Of a stretch of 64,000 nt of DNA, positions 42,085-51,646 are shown in pieces. The DNA is from Alteribacter natronophilus (GTDB lineage Bacteria > Bacillota > Bacilli > Bacillales > Salisediminibacteriaceae): the NCBI RefSeq assembly GCF_006007885.1, contig NZ_VCRO01000001.1:62001-126000 (forward strand), written 5' to 3'. The first letter of the stretch is position 1, and each line of letters starts with the position of its first letter. The notes under the pieces are model-generated. The model was not told where the DNA came from and made no database searches. It saw nothing but the letters and a program-made list of their open reading frames with translations. A program made the position numbers and the translations under genes.

Positions 42085-42385
42085 GGGGTCCGGGAATCAT
42101 TTATCTCAATACAGAATTCTTCGGAATTACTCTCTGATCCCAAACAGTATTTTGTATATCACCTATTTAATTCTTAAAACTTCGGCTATATAAGCCGAAG
42201 TTTTTTGACGCTCTAAACCTTCTTCCACTTTCAATCAAGACTATTTAATCCATGGAAAAAGAGGAGTTGAGAATTAATTTGTGACAAATTGTTGACACTT
42301 TTCAAATAATTCAGTAACATAGGATTCAACACACAGGGTCCTGGATCCAGTACACCGTACACACAAATGCTAAGGAGGGTTTCTT
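42085..42385 (+). promoter_or_regulatory. Upstream region of the catabolic cluster
   Basis: This region contains the terminator at 42176-42207 and a strong sigma-A promoter: TTGACA at 42292-42297, a 17-bp spacer and TAACAT at 42315-42320. A short palindrome TTGTGACAA (42279-42287) just before the -35 is a candidate operator for the GntR-type regulator encoded downstream. Confidence 0.7.
42176..42207 (+). terminator. Intrinsic terminator
   Basis: aaaacttcggct pairs with agccgaagtttt and a T run follows. It ends the protease/acetyltransferase unit. Confidence 0.85.
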
Positions 42386-43072
42386 TTGAAAGGAATTACG
42401 TTTCAAAAGCCTTTGTACGAACAGGTTTATGAAGATATAAAAGATAACATTCTGACTGGAAAACTGGCCCCGGGATCGCGGATCGTATCAGGTCAGCTTG
42501 CGGAACAATATCAGATCAGCCGCACGCCGCTGCGGGAAGCGCTTCGCCAGCTCCAGATAGAAGGACTTCTGGAAAACGACAAGGCCGGTCTCCGAGTAGT
42601 CAAAATTGACGCAAAGGATTTTGAGGAGCTTTGTGACTGCAGGCTTTACCTTGAAAAAGAGGTTATTCGTCTCGTAGCAGAAGAAGCAACTGATGATCAG
42701 CTTCAGGAAATTAACAAAGTTCTCGAGCATTCTGAAAAGGAAATAAACAGTGAAGGCAGCAACCACAAGAAAATTCTTGAACTGAATGCTGAATTTCACA
42801 GGCTGGTGATTGACTGCTGTTCCAACAAAAGACTTATCCAGCTGGTAAACCAGGTGCGTTCCGTTCTACTGATTTACAGAGGAATGATCCTGAGGGATGA
42901 ATCCCATAACAAGGAGATCCTCGAAGAACACAAAATGATTTTCAACTCTATCACAGAACGTGACAAGGAACGAGCTGCAGAGGCTATTGAGATGCATCTG
43001 ACTAACGACAAGATACGCGGGAACAAGATGCTCGATCAGGGAAGACAGGACACTTCAGAAAAAAGTCTTTAA
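42386..43072 (+). CDS. GntR-family regulator, FCD subfamily
   Basis: A protein of 228 residues. The winged helix spans residues 10-75 (PLYEQVYEDIKDNILTGKLA, then LAEQYQISRTPLREALRQLQ) and an all-helical FCD ligand domain follows (about 90-215, with ELNAEFHRLVIDCC holding metal-binding-type residues). FCD regulators sense small carboxylic acids. TTG start at 42386 after aaggaggg. It probably controls the adjacent carboxylate cluster, through the palindrome at 42279 or a similar site. Confidence 0.88.
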   Translation: MKGITFQKPLYEQVYEDIKDNILTGKLAPGSRIVSGQLAEQYQISRTPLREALRQLQIEGLLENDKAGLRVVKIDAKDFEELCDCRLYLEKEVIRLVAEEATDDQLQEINKVLEHSEKEINSEGSNHKKILELNAEFHRLVIDCCSNKRLIQLVNQVRSVLLIYRGMILRDESHNKEILEEHKMIFNSITERDKERAAEAIEMHLTNDKIRGNKMLDQGRQDTSEKSL

Positions 43073-43106
43073 GTGCTGGCGACAGTGCTTGCTTTTAAGA
43101 AATAAA

Positions 43107-43120
43107 TGTAAGCGCTTTAC
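43107..43120 (+). promoter_or_regulatory. cre-like CcpA site
   Basis: TGTAAGCGCTTTAC matches the cre core (TGWAANCGNTNWCA) except for the last two positions, and contains the AAGCGCTT palindrome. It lies 22 nt before the CoA-transferase start, consistent with carbon catabolite repression of the pathway. Confidence 0.55.
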
Positions 43121-43141
43121 TATAAAGTTAGGAGGATTATA

Positions 43142-44359
43142 ATGGGAGCTTTAAAAGGAATGAAGGTACTTGATGCATCACAGATCATGGCGGGCCCGTA
43201 CTGCACAATGGTGCTGGCGGACCTGGGAGCAGAAGTTGTTAAAATTGAAAAAGCAAACGGGGGGGACGATTCCCGGCAGATGGGCCCTTATGTGAATGGG
43301 GAGTCTACAAGCTTCTTTCAGATTAACAGGAATAAGAAAAGTCTCGGCCTGAACCTTAAAGAAGAAGAAGGAAAGAAGATCTTTTACGAACTGGCAAAGG
43401 AAGCCGACGTCATAGTTGAGAACTTCAGACCAGGTGTTTCTGAAAAGCTGGAGATTGACTATGAAACGATTAAGTCAATAAACAGCGGAATCATTTACTG
43501 TTCTATTTCCGGATATGGACAGACAGGACCTTATTCCAATAAAGGTGGTTTCGATCTGGTGGCCCAGGGGATGACGGGCATGATGAGTATGACCGGTGAA
43601 CCGGGAGGAAAACCGATGAAGTCCGGAATTGCAGTTTATGATATTGGAGCCGGTCTTACAGCAATTTACTCTATTCTTGCAGCGTACATCCATAAACAGC
43701 AGACAGGTGAGGGACAATTTGTGGATGTATCCCTTGTGGAATCCGGGTTGCCGTGGTTTGTTTGGGAAGCAGCGGCTTACTTTGCCAATGGGACAATTCC
43801 GGAGGCAACGGGTTGGCGTCACCGCGTCTCCGCTCCATACCAGGCGCTGAAGGCAAAAGACTCCTATATGATGCTCGGCTGTGCTAATCAGCGTACGTGG
43901 GAGCGTTTTGTCAATGATGTGGTTGAAAAGCCTGAATGGCTTGAAGATCCGCGTTTTCTTACCAACTCACTGAGACATGAAAATGTAGAAGATCTCGAAG
44001 CACTAATTGAGGAGATTTTCTCGGCTGAAAATTCCGAATTTTGGATTAATAAATGCGAGAAAGCAGGAGTACCTGCCGGACCGATCAATAACTTTGCTGA
44101 AGCAATGGAAGATCCTCATGTGCTCGAACGAGGAATGGTCCAGGAAGTTACCCATCCTACCATTGGAAAAATGAAAACAATAGGATTCCCGTCGAAACTG
44201 TCAGCGACACCAGGAGCAATACAGAAACCAGCCCCTCTTTTCGGAGAAGACACGGAAGATGTACTTAAATCAATTGGATTTGATAACGAGAAAATAAATC
44301 AACTGCACGAATCCGGGGTTGTGATCAAAAATGACAGCGCTGTCACCACCTCAAGATAA
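43142..44359 (+). CDS. Class III (CaiB/BaiF) CoA-transferase
   Basis: A protein of 405 residues with the family opening LKGMKVLDASQIMAGPYCTM, ADLGAEVVKIEK, and the catalytic Asp138 in NKGGFDLVAQGMTGMM. It transfers CoA between carboxylic acids through aspartyl-CoA-thioester intermediates, so it would activate the imported acid. Relatives include formyl-CoA, carnitine and succinyl-CoA-dependent transferases; motifs do not fix the acceptor. An aggagg site precedes the ATG. Confidence 0.93.
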   Translation: MGALKGMKVLDASQIMAGPYCTMVLADLGAEVVKIEKANGGDDSRQMGPYVNGESTSFFQINRNKKSLGLNLKEEEGKKIFYELAKEADVIVENFRPGVSEKLEIDYETIKSINSGIIYCSISGYGQTGPYSNKGGFDLVAQGMTGMMSMTGEPGGKPMKSGIAVYDIGAGLTAIYSILAAYIHKQQTGEGQFVDVSLVESGLPWFVWEAAAYFANGTIPEATGWRHRVSAPYQALKAKDSYMMLGCANQRTWERFVNDVVEKPEWLEDPRFLTNSLRHENVEDLEALIEEIFSAENSEFWINKCEKAGVPAGPINNFAEAMEDPHVLERGMVQEVTHPTIGKMKTIGFPSKLSATPGAIQKPAPLFGEDTEDVLKSIGFDNEKINQLHESGVVIKNDSAVTTSR

Positions 44360-44393
44360 TTTACAATTACTATTCATTTAGGAGGGGAAGAAT

Positions 44394-45401
44394 TTGAAAA
44401 AAATTAACTATTTGATTGCTGGATTGGCTGTACCTTTTGCACTGGCTTTGCAGGGATGTTCAGACGGTGGGGCTTCCGGCTCCACAGAAGCTGGCAACGG
44501 GTCAGCTGGAGATGCCGAGAACGAGGAATATCCGGTTCGTGACATTGAAATGGTAGTAGGCTGGGGAGCGGGCGGTGGAAGTGATACGTTTGCACGTGCG
44601 ATTGCAGCGGAGCTCTCCGATATTCTGGATACGAACATTAACGTGGTAAATAATGAAGGCGCATCCGGGGCGATTGCTGGAGATTATGTGCAGGAACAGG
44701 ATCCGGATGGTTATACATTCTGGGCGATTTCTTCCAATTATCCCATTAACGTAGCCCAGGGAAATACTCCGCACGGACTGGATACGTATACCCCGATTGG
44801 ACGCGTGCAGGATGATATTGTAACCATTCAGACCAAAGGGGGAGAGTTTGAGGATATTGAAGATTTCCTCGATACAGCCAGGAATGAAACAATTACTGTG
44901 GGAGGTACGGGATCTTTAGGTTTTGATGAACTGATCCTTACTCAGATGGAACTTGAAGCAGATGTGGATTTCAACTTCGTTCCTTACGAAAGTGCAGGAG
45001 AAATGCATGCTGCCCTCCTTGGAGGACATATCGATGCACAGGTTGAGCAATTCAGTCCTACAATTGGACAGGTCGAGGCTGGAGAAATTGATATTCTGCT
45101 GGCATTCAACGATGAAAGTGTTCCTGGTTATGAGGATGTGCCTTACAGCATGCAGTATGGCTGGGAAGTAACAGAAGGGCAGAATCGTGGTCTGGTTGTT
45201 CATTCGGATACACCTGATTATATTGTGGACATCCTTGTCGAGGCCCTTGAAGAAGCAAAGGAACAGCCGAGGTATAAGGAATATGAGGAAGATTCCTATC
45301 TGCATCTGAGAGATGGATGGTTACCTTCGGATGATTGGGCTGCTGAGCTTGAAAATGTAGTAGCAAATTACGAAGAGCTTCTTGAGGTTCTTGGACAATA
45401 A
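44394..45401 (+). CDS. tctC: TctC/Bug-family solute-binding lipoprotein
   Basis: A protein of 335 residues. The lipobox is LQGCSDGG (Cys22). The mature part follows the Bug fold: VRDIEMVVGWGAGGGSDTFA, then NVVNNEGASGAIAGDYV and GGHIDAQVEQFSPT. It is strongly acidic. Such proteins deliver carboxylates to TctAB, and the first loop normally contacts the ligand carboxylate through backbone and water. TTG start after aggaggggaag. Confidence 0.92.
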   Translation: MKKINYLIAGLAVPFALALQGCSDGGASGSTEAGNGSAGDAENEEYPVRDIEMVVGWGAGGGSDTFARAIAAELSDILDTNINVVNNEGASGAIAGDYVQEQDPDGYTFWAISSNYPINVAQGNTPHGLDTYTPIGRVQDDIVTIQTKGGEFEDIEDFLDTARNETITVGGTGSLGFDELILTQMELEADVDFNFVPYESAGEMHAALLGGHIDAQVEQFSPTIGQVEAGEIDILLAFNDESVPGYEDVPYSMQYGWEVTEGQNRGLVVHSDTPDYIVDILVEALEEAKEQPRYKEYEEDSYLHLRDGWLPSDDWAAELENVVANYEELLEVLGQ

Positions 45402-45450
45402 CGGTAAGGGCGGAAGTAATCTTCCGCCTTTCCCATAAGGGGGAATTACA

Positions 45451-45969
45451 GTGAAATACAATATCATGATAGCTCTGGGAACAGTAGCATTTGCGGTATT
45501 CTTCCTGGTCATCACTTTTGGAATACAGGGAAGGCCTGATAACCAGGTGATCGGTCCAACCTTCTGGCCAATGACAATTCTTGTTCTTATGGCACTTCTG
45601 GGGATTCTGCTCTTCATTCAGACCATTCGCGAAAATAAAAGAACAGAACACCTTGAAAGAAAAGATGAAGATGTAGTCGATGAAATACTTGAAGAAACAG
45701 CGGATCAGTCTAATAAAAAGAATTTCTGGCTCCTTGTTGCAGGGCTTGTATTTTATATCTTTACACTTAATATTGTAGGTTTTGTTGTGGCTACTGCTTT
45801 TATTATCTGTTATGCAGCCTGGCTTCTTGGAATGGAAAAAATTCGTTTTCTAATTCTGATGCCGATTGCCAGTTCGCTGGTTCTGGTTTTTATTTTTCAA
45901 TCAACACTGAATGTGCCTCTTCCGCGGGGAGTTGGGATTTTTAGAGAAATATCCATGTTTTTTTCCTAG
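45451..45969 (+). CDS. tctB: TctB-family small permease subunit
   Basis: A protein of 172 residues with four helices (about 5-24, 36-53, 87-125, 129-150) and an acidic cytoplasmic loop. Size and topology match TctB of the tripartite tricarboxylate transporters. The start is GTG at 45451, after aaggggg. It lies between tctC and tctA. Confidence 0.85.
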   Translation: MKYNIMIALGTVAFAVFFLVITFGIQGRPDNQVIGPTFWPMTILVLMALLGILLFIQTIRENKRTEHLERKDEDVVDEILEETADQSNKKNFWLLVAGLVFYIFTLNIVGFVVATAFIICYAAWLLGMEKIRFLILMPIASSLVLVFIFQSTLNVPLPRGVGIFREISMFFS

Positions 45970-46003
45970 ATGGTGTATTTATGAGAGAAGGAGGGAGTAG
46001 ACC

Positions 46004-47500
46004 ATGATTGAAGGAATACTAACCGGAATCACCAATATTATCCAGCCTATACATATCGTTTTTCTGCTGTTTGGCTTATTTATCGGTTTCCTGGGTGGAG
46101 CCACACCAGGGATCAGCGGAACAATGCTCGTTATTATTTTACTGCCAATCACGTATGGATTGGATCCGACCCCGGCATTTCTACTGTTAACAGCTATCTA
46201 TGCAACGGCTGTATTCTCGGGATCTATAAGTGCGATTCTATTTAAAACACCTGGTGCACCTGAGTCTGTGGCAACTGTTTTTGACGGTTACCCCATGGCG
46301 AAAAACGGACAGGCTGGAAAAGCACTTGGAATTGCGATCCTGAGCTCGGCTGCCGGGGGGATTATTGGAACCATTATTCTGATTTTCCTGACACCTACAC
46401 TGGCGGGGTTCGCGCTTCAGTTTTCCGCTCCTGAATTTTTTGCTCTTGCTTTTCTCGGGCTTACCGTTGTAGCGTCCCTGAGCGGCGGTGCACTGATTAA
46501 AGGTCTGATCGGGGTCCTGTTTGGTCTCTTTATTGCCACCATCGGACGTGACGTGATCACCGGAACGAACCGGTATACATTTGACAGTAATTATCTCCTT
46601 ATGGGAATTGATTTTATACCTGTTCTAATCGGACTGTTTGCCATAGCTGAAGTTTTGAGAAAGTTCCAGGAAGTGGAACTGAATAAAAAGGTAGGTAAAG
46701 TTATTACCAAACTGCCGGATCTTAAACTGTTCAAAAAGATTTCCGGTGTGATTGGAAGATCATCTCTTCTCGGTATCTTTGTTGGTATTCTGCCGGGAGT
46801 AGGCGCTACTACAGCTTCCATGCTCAGTTACAGTGAAGCTGCCAGGTGGTCAAAAAGAAAAGATAAATTCGGGACTGGAATTCCTGAGGGGATCGCCGCT
46901 CCCGAATCGGCTAACAACGCTGCTTCAATGGGGGCCATGGTTCCGCTTCTTTCACTCGGTATTCCAGGCAGCGCCACCACAGCAGTTATTCTTGGTGCTT
47001 TTATCCTTCACGGAATTCAGCCGGGACCAATGATGTTCTCTGCACAGGGGGATCTTGTATATACCATATTTATCGGTCTTCTTCTTGTGAATGTGTTTAT
47101 CATTTTTCTTTCTATCCCGTTTATTAAGCTGTTTTCACAGATTGTTAAAATACCATACATGGTGATTGGCCCTTTAATTCTGGTATTCTGTGTCATCGGT
47201 ACCTATGCAGTGCGTAACAGCATATTTGATGTATGGGTAATGCTTGGTTTCGGTCTTCTGGGATACTTTTTCCTGAAAGCGAAGTTCCCGCTTGCACCAG
47301 TTATTTTAGGTGTCGTCCTGGGACCCCTGGCCGAGGAGAATTTCCGGCGAGCCCTGCTTATGGGGAACAACGACTTTATGATTTTCTTTACCAGACCGAT
47401 CAGTCTGACGCTGATCATACTGGCTGTCATAAGTCTTCTGTTCCCAATCATTAAAAATATGATTGACAAAAAAAAGAACCATAGAGACCAGGCTGCCTAG
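46004..47500 (+). CDS. tctA: TctA-family large permease subunit
   Basis: A protein of 498 residues with about 12 helices. The conserved TctA blocks are visible: LFIGFLGGATPGISGTMLVI, YATAVFSGSISAILFKTPGA, then GILPGVGATTASMLSYSEAA and GIPEGIAAPESANNAASMGA. It is the ion-driven translocation subunit. Complete TctCBA genes with intact motifs indicate a working carboxylate importer. Confidence 0.93.
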   Translation: MIEGILTGITNIIQPIHIVFLLFGLFIGFLGGATPGISGTMLVIILLPITYGLDPTPAFLLLTAIYATAVFSGSISAILFKTPGAPESVATVFDGYPMAKNGQAGKALGIAILSSAAGGIIGTIILIFLTPTLAGFALQFSAPEFFALAFLGLTVVASLSGGALIKGLIGVLFGLFIATIGRDVITGTNRYTFDSNYLLMGIDFIPVLIGLFAIAEVLRKFQEVELNKKVGKVITKLPDLKLFKKISGVIGRSSLLGIFVGILPGVGATTASMLSYSEAARWSKRKDKFGTGIPEGIAAPESANNAASMGAMVPLLSLGIPGSATTAVILGAFILHGIQPGPMMFSAQGDLVYTIFIGLLLVNVFIIFLSIPFIKLFSQIVKIPYMVIGPLILVFCVIGTYAVRNSIFDVWVMLGFGLLGYFFLKAKFPLAPVILGVVLGPLAEENFRRALLMGNNDFMIFFTRPISLTLIILAVISLLFPIIKNMIDKKKNHRDQAA

Positions 47501-47529
47501 CCTGTAAAAATTTTAAGGGAGATGAAAAT

Positions 47530-48078
47530 ATGATCTATGAATTTGAAGGAAAAAAACCGGAGCTCCATGATTCCGTCTATCTGGCCCCTAATACACACGT
47601 TATCGGGAATGTAACTCTAGAAGAGGATGTGTCGGTCTGGTTCAACACTACAATCAGGGGCGAAAATGATGAAATTAAGATTGGGAAGGGCTCCAACATT
47701 CAGGAAAATTCCATGATCCACGTAGATGAAGGATTTCCCGTTACAATCGGGCAAAATGTCACAATCGGCCATAATTGTGTCGTACATGGCTGTACGATTG
47801 AAGATGGTGCACTGATTGGTATGGGAGCGATTATTTTAAATGGTGCCCATATTAAAAAAGGTGCTGTAATTGCGGCAGGAGCGGTCGTGGGAGAAAACAA
47901 AACTGTTGACGAGGGGATGCTGGCAGCAGGTGTACCGGCTAAACCTCTTAAGAAAGTAAAAGAAGAACTTCAGGAACGTATTCTCGATGGTGCAAAATTC
48001 TATCAGAACAATGGTAAGCGATTCCAAAAAGCAGGTATCGTAAGTGAAAATGAACTGTCAGTCGAAAAAGTTAAATAA
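47530..48078 (+). CDS. Gamma-carbonic-anhydrase-like hexapeptide protein (CaiE/PaaY type)
   Basis: A protein of 182 residues with a left-handed beta helix of hexapeptide repeats (residues about 10-135). Zinc-type His residues lie in MIHVDEGFP and TIGHNCVVHGC. CaiE and PaaY relatives accompany CoA-thioester pathways; PaaY is a thioesterase that salvages stalled CoA intermediates, a plausible role here. It has no clear carbonic-anhydrase-specific evidence beyond the His triad. Confidence 0.82.
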   Translation: MIYEFEGKKPELHDSVYLAPNTHVIGNVTLEEDVSVWFNTTIRGENDEIKIGKGSNIQENSMIHVDEGFPVTIGQNVTIGHNCVVHGCTIEDGALIGMGAIILNGAHIKKGAVIAAGAVVGENKTVDEGMLAAGVPAKPLKKVKEELQERILDGAKFYQNNGKRFQKAGIVSENELSVEKVK

Positions 48079-48114
48079 AGTAAGAGCTGCAGATCCTGGA
48101 GGGGAGAGATTGGA

Positions 48115-48915
48115 ATGTCAGTAGAAAGTGAAGTGAAGAAAAAAGGAAGTGTGGAACTGGAACACCATGGTGCCGTTGCTATGCTCACACTTACCAGGCC
48201 GGACGCACTGAACGCCATGACCTGGACGATGTATGAACAGCTTGAAGACCATTTGACCGCCCTTGCAGCTGATAAATCTATCAGAGTAGTCGTTATTAGA
48301 GGTGCAGGTGATAAGGCGCTTGCTGCCGGGACGGATATTAGTCAGTTTAAGGACTTTTCCGGGCAGGATGGAGTTGCCTATGAAGAGAGAATCAACAGAG
48401 TTATGAATCAGCTGGCGGAATTTCCAAAGCCGACAATTGCGGCTGTTCACGGTTATGCAGTAGGTGGCGGTATGATAATTGCTACAGCGTGCGATCTTCG
48501 TTATGCAACGTGTGATGCTAAGTTCGGGGCCCCAATGGCACGTACCCTTGGAAACTGCCTGAGTATGGATAATTATAAGAGACTTGCTGAAGAACTTGGT
48601 GCAATGAGGACGAAGGAGCTTTTGTACACTGCGAAAGTCATTGGGACGGAAGAAGCAGCTGCACTTGGTTTTCTTACTGGTGTATTTGAAAATGAAACAT
48701 TTTTCGATCAGGTGCTGGAAACAGCAGAAAAGATCAGTCGTAATGCACCAATGACAGTAGACACTACTAAGAAAGCAATGACGAGAATTTACAAAGGGGA
48801 AGAGCAGTCCGATCATTTTGACGAGGTCATTGCAGGTGTGTATGGAAGTGAAGATTTTAAGGAAGGTGTTACAGCCTACATGGAAAAACGCAGACCTGTG
48901 TGGCAGGGGAAATAA
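48115..48915 (+). CDS. Crotonase-superfamily protein lacking canonical catalytic glutamates
   Basis: A protein of 266 residues with the crotonase fold: oxyanion segments AGDKALAAGTDISQFKDF (about 62-79) and AVHGYAVGGGMIIATACDLR (about 107-126). In enoyl-CoA hydratase the acid/base Glu residues lie in GGGCE and QPE; here these read GGGMI and APM, followed by ARTLGNCLSMDNYKRL. It therefore probably does not perform ordinary hydration. A different CoA-thioester reaction is inferred. An ggagggg site precedes the ATG at 48115. Confidence 0.88.
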   Translation: MSVESEVKKKGSVELEHHGAVAMLTLTRPDALNAMTWTMYEQLEDHLTALAADKSIRVVVIRGAGDKALAAGTDISQFKDFSGQDGVAYEERINRVMNQLAEFPKPTIAAVHGYAVGGGMIIATACDLRYATCDAKFGAPMARTLGNCLSMDNYKRLAEELGAMRTKELLYTAKVIGTEEAAALGFLTGVFENETFFDQVLETAEKISRNAPMTVDTTKKAMTRIYKGEEQSDHFDEVIAGVYGSEDFKEGVTAYMEKRRPVWQGK

Positions 48916-48999
48916 ACGGTCTTAGCCTACTCTGGAAAAGGTGACGCAGTAAGTCACCTTTTTGCGGTGAGAGTCAAAATAAAGGGAGAGAAGTGTAGC

Positions 49000-50181
49000 A
49001 TGAAAATCGTTATCGCGCCTGATTCCTTTAAAGAGAGTTTATCGGCTTACGAGGCTTCAAATGCTATTGAAAAAGGGTTCCGGAAGGTTTTTCCGGATGC
49101 GGATTATATAAAGATTCCCATGGCAGATGGAGGGGAAGGTACGGTGCATGCCCTCGTTTATGCTACTGGCGGCAGTATAGTGGAAAGAAAGGTAACCGGC
49201 CCTCTGGGGGTACCTGTGGATGCGCATTACGGCATACTTGGAGATGGAAAAACCGCTGTAGTGGAAATGGCTTCTGCCTCCGGTCTGCACCACGTCCCAC
49301 AACATGAGCGGAATCCTCTGCTGACAACAACATTTGGAACTGGGGAACTGCTTTTAGACGCAGTGGAACATGGAGCAGAAAAGATTATTATAGGCATCGG
49401 CGGCAGTGCCACAAATGATGGCGGGGCCGGAATGATCCAGGCCATTGGCGGACGTCTGCTGGATCGGGAAGGAAGGCAGATCAGACCGGGCGGCACAGGT
49501 CTGGCTGATCTTGTTTCAGCAGATCTAACTCAAATTGATGAACGTCTGACACAGGTCACCCTGGAGGTAGCCTGCGATGTGGATATACCGCTTACAGGCA
49601 GTAATGGTGCTTCTGCGGTGTTTGGCCCTCAAAAAGGGGCAGATTCCGGCATGATCGAGCTTCTGGATCAAAACCTTGAGATTTTTGCGGATGTTCTTGA
49701 AGTGAATGCAGGAAGAGAAGAACGTAACACGCCTGGTGCCGGAGCAGCAGGAGGGCTTGGATTTGGATTGCTGTCGGTGCTTTCAGCAGAGTTGAAAAGT
49801 GGTGTGGATATCGTGCTGGATGCTGTTAAATTTGAATCTGTGATCAGCGACGCGTCTCTCGTTATTACAGGAGAAGGCAGGATCGACCAACAGACAGCCC
49901 ATGGAAAAACTCCCGCCGGTGTAGCGAAAGCAGCAAAAAAGCACGGTATACCTGTCATTGGTATTGCTGGATCCGTTTCCACAGAAAGTGGGACAATTCA
50001 GGGGATCGACAGGCTTTTCAGTATCGTCCCGGGTGCTGTGCCTCTTGAAAATGCAATGGCAAATGCAGCGGAGTATACAGAATTCACTTCGGAAAATATT
50101 GCCGGAATAATTGAGGTTGGCATTAATCAGCACAGGAATAGCAGAAAAGCAGCTGACAGATTACCAACATACAACGGATAG
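49000..50181 (+). CDS. glxK: Glycerate 2-kinase (GlxK family)
   Basis: A protein of 393 residues with APDSFKESLSAYEASNAIEK, IPMADGGEGTVHAL, IIGIGGSATNDGGAGM and GAGAAGGLGFGLLSVL, all GlxK family marks. It makes 2-phosphoglycerate from glycerate and ATP, feeding lower glycolysis. The ATG at 49000 follows aaagggagag. Its place next to glcD suggests that a C3 hydroxyacid arises in the pathway. Confidence 0.9.
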   Translation: MKIVIAPDSFKESLSAYEASNAIEKGFRKVFPDADYIKIPMADGGEGTVHALVYATGGSIVERKVTGPLGVPVDAHYGILGDGKTAVVEMASASGLHHVPQHERNPLLTTTFGTGELLLDAVEHGAEKIIIGIGGSATNDGGAGMIQAIGGRLLDREGRQIRPGGTGLADLVSADLTQIDERLTQVTLEVACDVDIPLTGSNGASAVFGPQKGADSGMIELLDQNLEIFADVLEVNAGREERNTPGAGAAGGLGFGLLSVLSAELKSGVDIVLDAVKFESVISDASLVITGEGRIDQQTAHGKTPAGVAKAAKKHGIPVIGIAGSVSTESGTIQGIDRLFSIVPGAVPLENAMANAAEYTEFTSENIAGIIEVGINQHRNSRKAADRLPTYNG

Positions 50182-50197
50182 TGAGGGAGGGACCGAC

Positions 50198-51646
50198 TTG
50201 CTTGAAGCAAAGGTAAAAAAGAAACTCATTGCGATCGTAGGTAAAAGTCGATTTTCAGATACAGAGGAACAGAGAATCGTTTATTCATATGATGGAACTC
50301 CGGGGTTTCAGGCTGAACCGGATGCCGTTATCCGCCCTGCATCAACGAGTGAAGTACAACAGATTGTTCGTCTTTGTGCAGAGCATAAAGTGCCTATTGT
50401 GCCAAGAGGATCAGGGACGAACCTGTGTGCAGGAACGACACCTACCCATGGCGGGGTAGTTATGCTGTTTACAGAAATGAACCGGATTCTGGAAGTGGAC
50501 ATGGATAATTTGACAATGACCGTACAGCCTGGCGTAACAACGCTGGAAATTGTAAACAGGGCAGAGTCTGAAGGTCTTTTTTATCCTCCGGACCCAAGTT
50601 CCATGAAAATATCAACTATAGGCGGGAACATTAATGAAAACTCGGGAGGGCTTCGTGGCCTTAAGTATGGCGTCACTAAAGATTACATCATGGGACTTGA
50701 ATTCGTCCTCGCTAACGGTGAAGTAATCAGGACCGGTGGGAAGCTCGCGAAGGATGTAGCAGGATACGATCTTACAAAACTAATGATCGGAGCAGAGGGA
50801 ACCCTTGGCATAATTACGGAGGCTACACTGAAGCTTGTGCCGAAACCCGAGAAAAAGGAAACCATGCTTGCTCTATTTCCGGATATGGAATCATCAGCAA
50901 AAGCAGTGTCCTCCATTATTGCGTCCAAAATTATTCCTGCAACACTGGAATTTCTGGACCAGCCGACCCTTGAAGCCGTTGAAGCATTCAGCCAGATCGG
51001 GCTTCCTACATCCGCCGGTGCTGTATTGCTCATGGAGCAGGACGGGGAATCCCACGTTGTATATGAGCACATGGAACAAATGAAGAAAATATGTGAAAAA
51101 GAAGGGGCAATTTCTGTTGAAAAAGCCCGAAACGAATCAGAGGCGCTCGCCCTGACAGAAGCCAGGCGATCAGCATTAACTGCCCTCGCACGCCGGAGAC
51201 CTACAACAATGCTGGAAGATGCGACAGTCCCCCGTTCCAGGCTGGCTGAAATGGTTCGGTTTATTGAGTCTACAGCGAAAAAGTATAACGTGGAAATCTG
51301 TACATTCGGTCACGCGGGAGACGGTAATCTCCATCCAACATGTATGACTGATGTGAGGGATGAGGAAGAAATGCATCGTGTTGAAGAAGCGTTTGCTGAA
51401 ATATTTGCCCGGGCTATTGAACTCGGCGGGACGATTACAGGTGAACACGGTGTAGGAGAAATGAAGTCACCCTACCTTGCCTGGAAGCTTGGAGATGCCG
51501 GAGTAGAAGCAATGAAGGCAATTAAAACAGCACTGGATCCTCAGAATATTATGAATCCGGGAAAAATGTTTGCAAAGGAAGCAAGGAAAAGAATTACGGT
51601 AGGGGGTGGGTCAAGTGAGCAAGTCCAACGTACAGGAAGCGTTTAA
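50198..51646 (+). CDS. glcD: FAD-linked 2-hydroxyacid oxidase subunit GlcD
   Basis: A protein of 482 residues in the vanillyl-alcohol-oxidase flavoprotein fold: VPIVPRGSGTNLCAG for FAD binding, GLRGLKYGVTKDYIMGLEFV, and the C-terminal CTFGHAGDGNLHPTCM with ITGEHGVGEMK. It oxidises glycolate or D-lactate-like acids to 2-oxoacids. TTG start at 50198 after gagggaggga; the gene begins 16 nt after glxK. It partners GlcF, which overlaps its end. Confidence 0.9.
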   Translation: MLEAKVKKKLIAIVGKSRFSDTEEQRIVYSYDGTPGFQAEPDAVIRPASTSEVQQIVRLCAEHKVPIVPRGSGTNLCAGTTPTHGGVVMLFTEMNRILEVDMDNLTMTVQPGVTTLEIVNRAESEGLFYPPDPSSMKISTIGGNINENSGGLRGLKYGVTKDYIMGLEFVLANGEVIRTGGKLAKDVAGYDLTKLMIGAEGTLGIITEATLKLVPKPEKKETMLALFPDMESSAKAVSSIIASKIIPATLEFLDQPTLEAVEAFSQIGLPTSAGAVLLMEQDGESHVVYEHMEQMKKICEKEGAISVEKARNESEALALTEARRSALTALARRRPTTMLEDATVPRSRLAEMVRFIESTAKKYNVEICTFGHAGDGNLHPTCMTDVRDEEEMHRVEEAFAEIFARAIELGGTITGEHGVGEMKSPYLAWKLGDAGVEAMKAIKTALDPQNIMNPGKMFAKEARKRITVGGGSSEQVQRTGSV

